Positions 5,582 through 6,004 of a stretch of DNA of 6,004 bases are shown here, in pieces; positions within the stretch are counted from its first letter, which is position 1, and each line of letters opens with the position of its first letter. This DNA is from Candidatus Binatota bacterium. GTDB taxonomy: Bacteria; Desulfobacterota; Binatia; Bin18. Under the pieces are notes generated by a model. That model searched no databases and was not told the origin of the DNA. It saw nothing but the letters and a program-made list of their open reading frames with translations. Location of the stretch: contig WTHE01000348.1 in NCBI GenBank assembly GCA_011523315.1, forward strand, positions 1 to 6,004, written 5' to 3'. A program made the translations under genes and the position numbers.

Positions 5582-5588
5582 GGGGAGG
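5582..5588 (+). promoter_or_regulatory. pstS Shine-Dalgarno, complementary to the small RNA loop
   Basis: GGGGAGG lies eight bases before the pstS ATG and is an unusually G-rich, strong ribosome binding site. It is the exact reverse complement of CCTCCCC (2100-2106), which forms the first loop of the putative small RNA. Seven-base complementarity to a Shine-Dalgarno can arise by chance because such sites are stereotyped; of the three complete + strand start regions here, pstS has the best match. Confidence 0.6.
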
Positions 5589-5596
5589 AAGTCGTT

Positions 5597-6004
5597 ATGA
5601 AGAAGTTCTCAGCCCTCGTCGGTGGCTTGGCCCTGGGCCTGGTCGTCAGCAGTCCGGCTGTCGCCCAGGTCGAAGTCGATCCCAAGCTGCCCGCCTATGA
5701 GAAGGTCAGCGGTATCTCGGGCAGCCTCAACAGCGTGGGGTCCGATACGCTGAACAACCTGATGACCCTGTGGGCCGAGGGGTTCAAAAAGGTCTATCCC
5801 AACGTGAATGTCCAGATCGAGGGCAAAGGCTCGAGCACCGCGCCGCCGGCCCTGATTGAGGCCACGGCTCAGCTGGGACCCATGTCGCGGGCGATGAAGA
5901 GCAGCGAGATGGACAAGTTTGAAAAGGAGTTCGGCTATAAGGCGACCTCGCTGCGGACCTCGCTCGACTCCCTGGCCGTGTTCGTCAACAAGGACAACCC
6001 GCTC
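5597..6004 (+). CDS. pstS: Phosphate ABC transporter substrate-binding protein PstS (3' end outside window)
   Basis: The frame is open from ATG at 5597 to the window edge and gives the first 136 residues. A Sec signal peptide (MKKFSALVGGLALGLVVSS, cleavage likely after AVA at 23) sends it to the periplasm, where PstS binds inorganic phosphate and delivers it to the PstCAB importer. Phosphate-contact motifs are in place: SGSLNSVGSDTL (41-52), where the backbone and Ser/Asp grip phosphate, EGKGSSTAPPAL (75-86), and LGPMSRAM (93-100) with the conserved Ser-Arg pair. The form with SVGSDTLNNLMTLWAEGFKK resembles the PstS branch found in many proteobacteria rather than the classic E. coli type. The gap to the porin is 78 bases and holds only a weak GGCCG/CGGCC pairing (5538-5542 with 5556-5560, no T tract), so co-transcription with the porin is likely. 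pstC, pstA and pstB are expected to the right but are not seen. Confidence 0.95.
   Translation, partial: MKKFSALVGGLALGLVVSSPAVAQVEVDPKLPAYEKVSGISGSLNSVGSDTLNNLMTLWAEGFKKVYPNVNVQIEGKGSSTAPPALIEATAQLGPMSRAMKSSEMDKFEKEFGYKATSLRTSLDSLAVFVNKDNPL

Noticed and set aside
1..6004. CRISPR arrays, tRNA/rRNA genes, insertion sequences, attachment sites
   Set aside because: I saw no regularly spaced repeats, transposase-like proteins, terminal inverted repeats or tRNA-like cloverleaf in the window.

Overview
The window is GC-rich, densely coded DNA from a Gram-negative bacterium. The evidence is an outer-membrane porin with a Sec signal peptide, a Tat-exported periplasmic-type phosphatase and a periplasmic solute-binding protein, all on one strand. 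Base composition and protein style fit a proteobacterium or a related, possibly uncultured, lineage. I cannot name a genus from the sequence alone.

Layout: (1) positions 1-345, + strand, hold the C-terminal membrane domain of an MgtE-type Mg2+ transporter, cut by the window edge. (2) Convergent to it, with only 13 bases between the stops, is a complete phnA (phosphonoacetate hydrolase, 1588 to 359, - strand). Upstream of phnA on the same strand is a 62-residue protein of unknown function (1892 to 1704). (3) Positions about 1914-2269 hold no protein gene. This stretch contains a strikingly AT-rich promoter block with promoter-like motifs facing both ways, then two stable hairpins, the second a near-perfect Rho-independent terminator. 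I read it as an unannotated small RNA gene (about 2071-2166, + strand) whose two loops both carry C-rich anti-Shine-Dalgarno sequences. (4) Positions 2270-6004, + strand, hold a Tat-exported PhoX-type alkaline phosphatase (DUF839), a phosphate-selective porin O/P family protein and the first 136 residues of the phosphate-binding protein PstS.

Apart from the magnesium transporter and the small unknown protein, the genes form a phosphate-scavenging island. PhoX would release phosphate from organic esters outside the cytoplasm, the porin would admit phosphate or phosphate esters through the outer membrane, PstS would capture phosphate for the Pst ABC transporter (other subunits presumably beyond the right edge), and PhnA would release phosphate from phosphonoacetate in the cytoplasm. 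A Pho-box-like site with one perfect CTGTCAT half lies before the porin and a weaker one before phoX, consistent with PhoB-type control.

The most interesting item is the putative small RNA at the centre of this island. Its first loop is exactly complementary over seven bases to the Shine-Dalgarno sequence of pstS in the same window. This is a hypothesis from sequence inspection only; no folding or homology search could be run.
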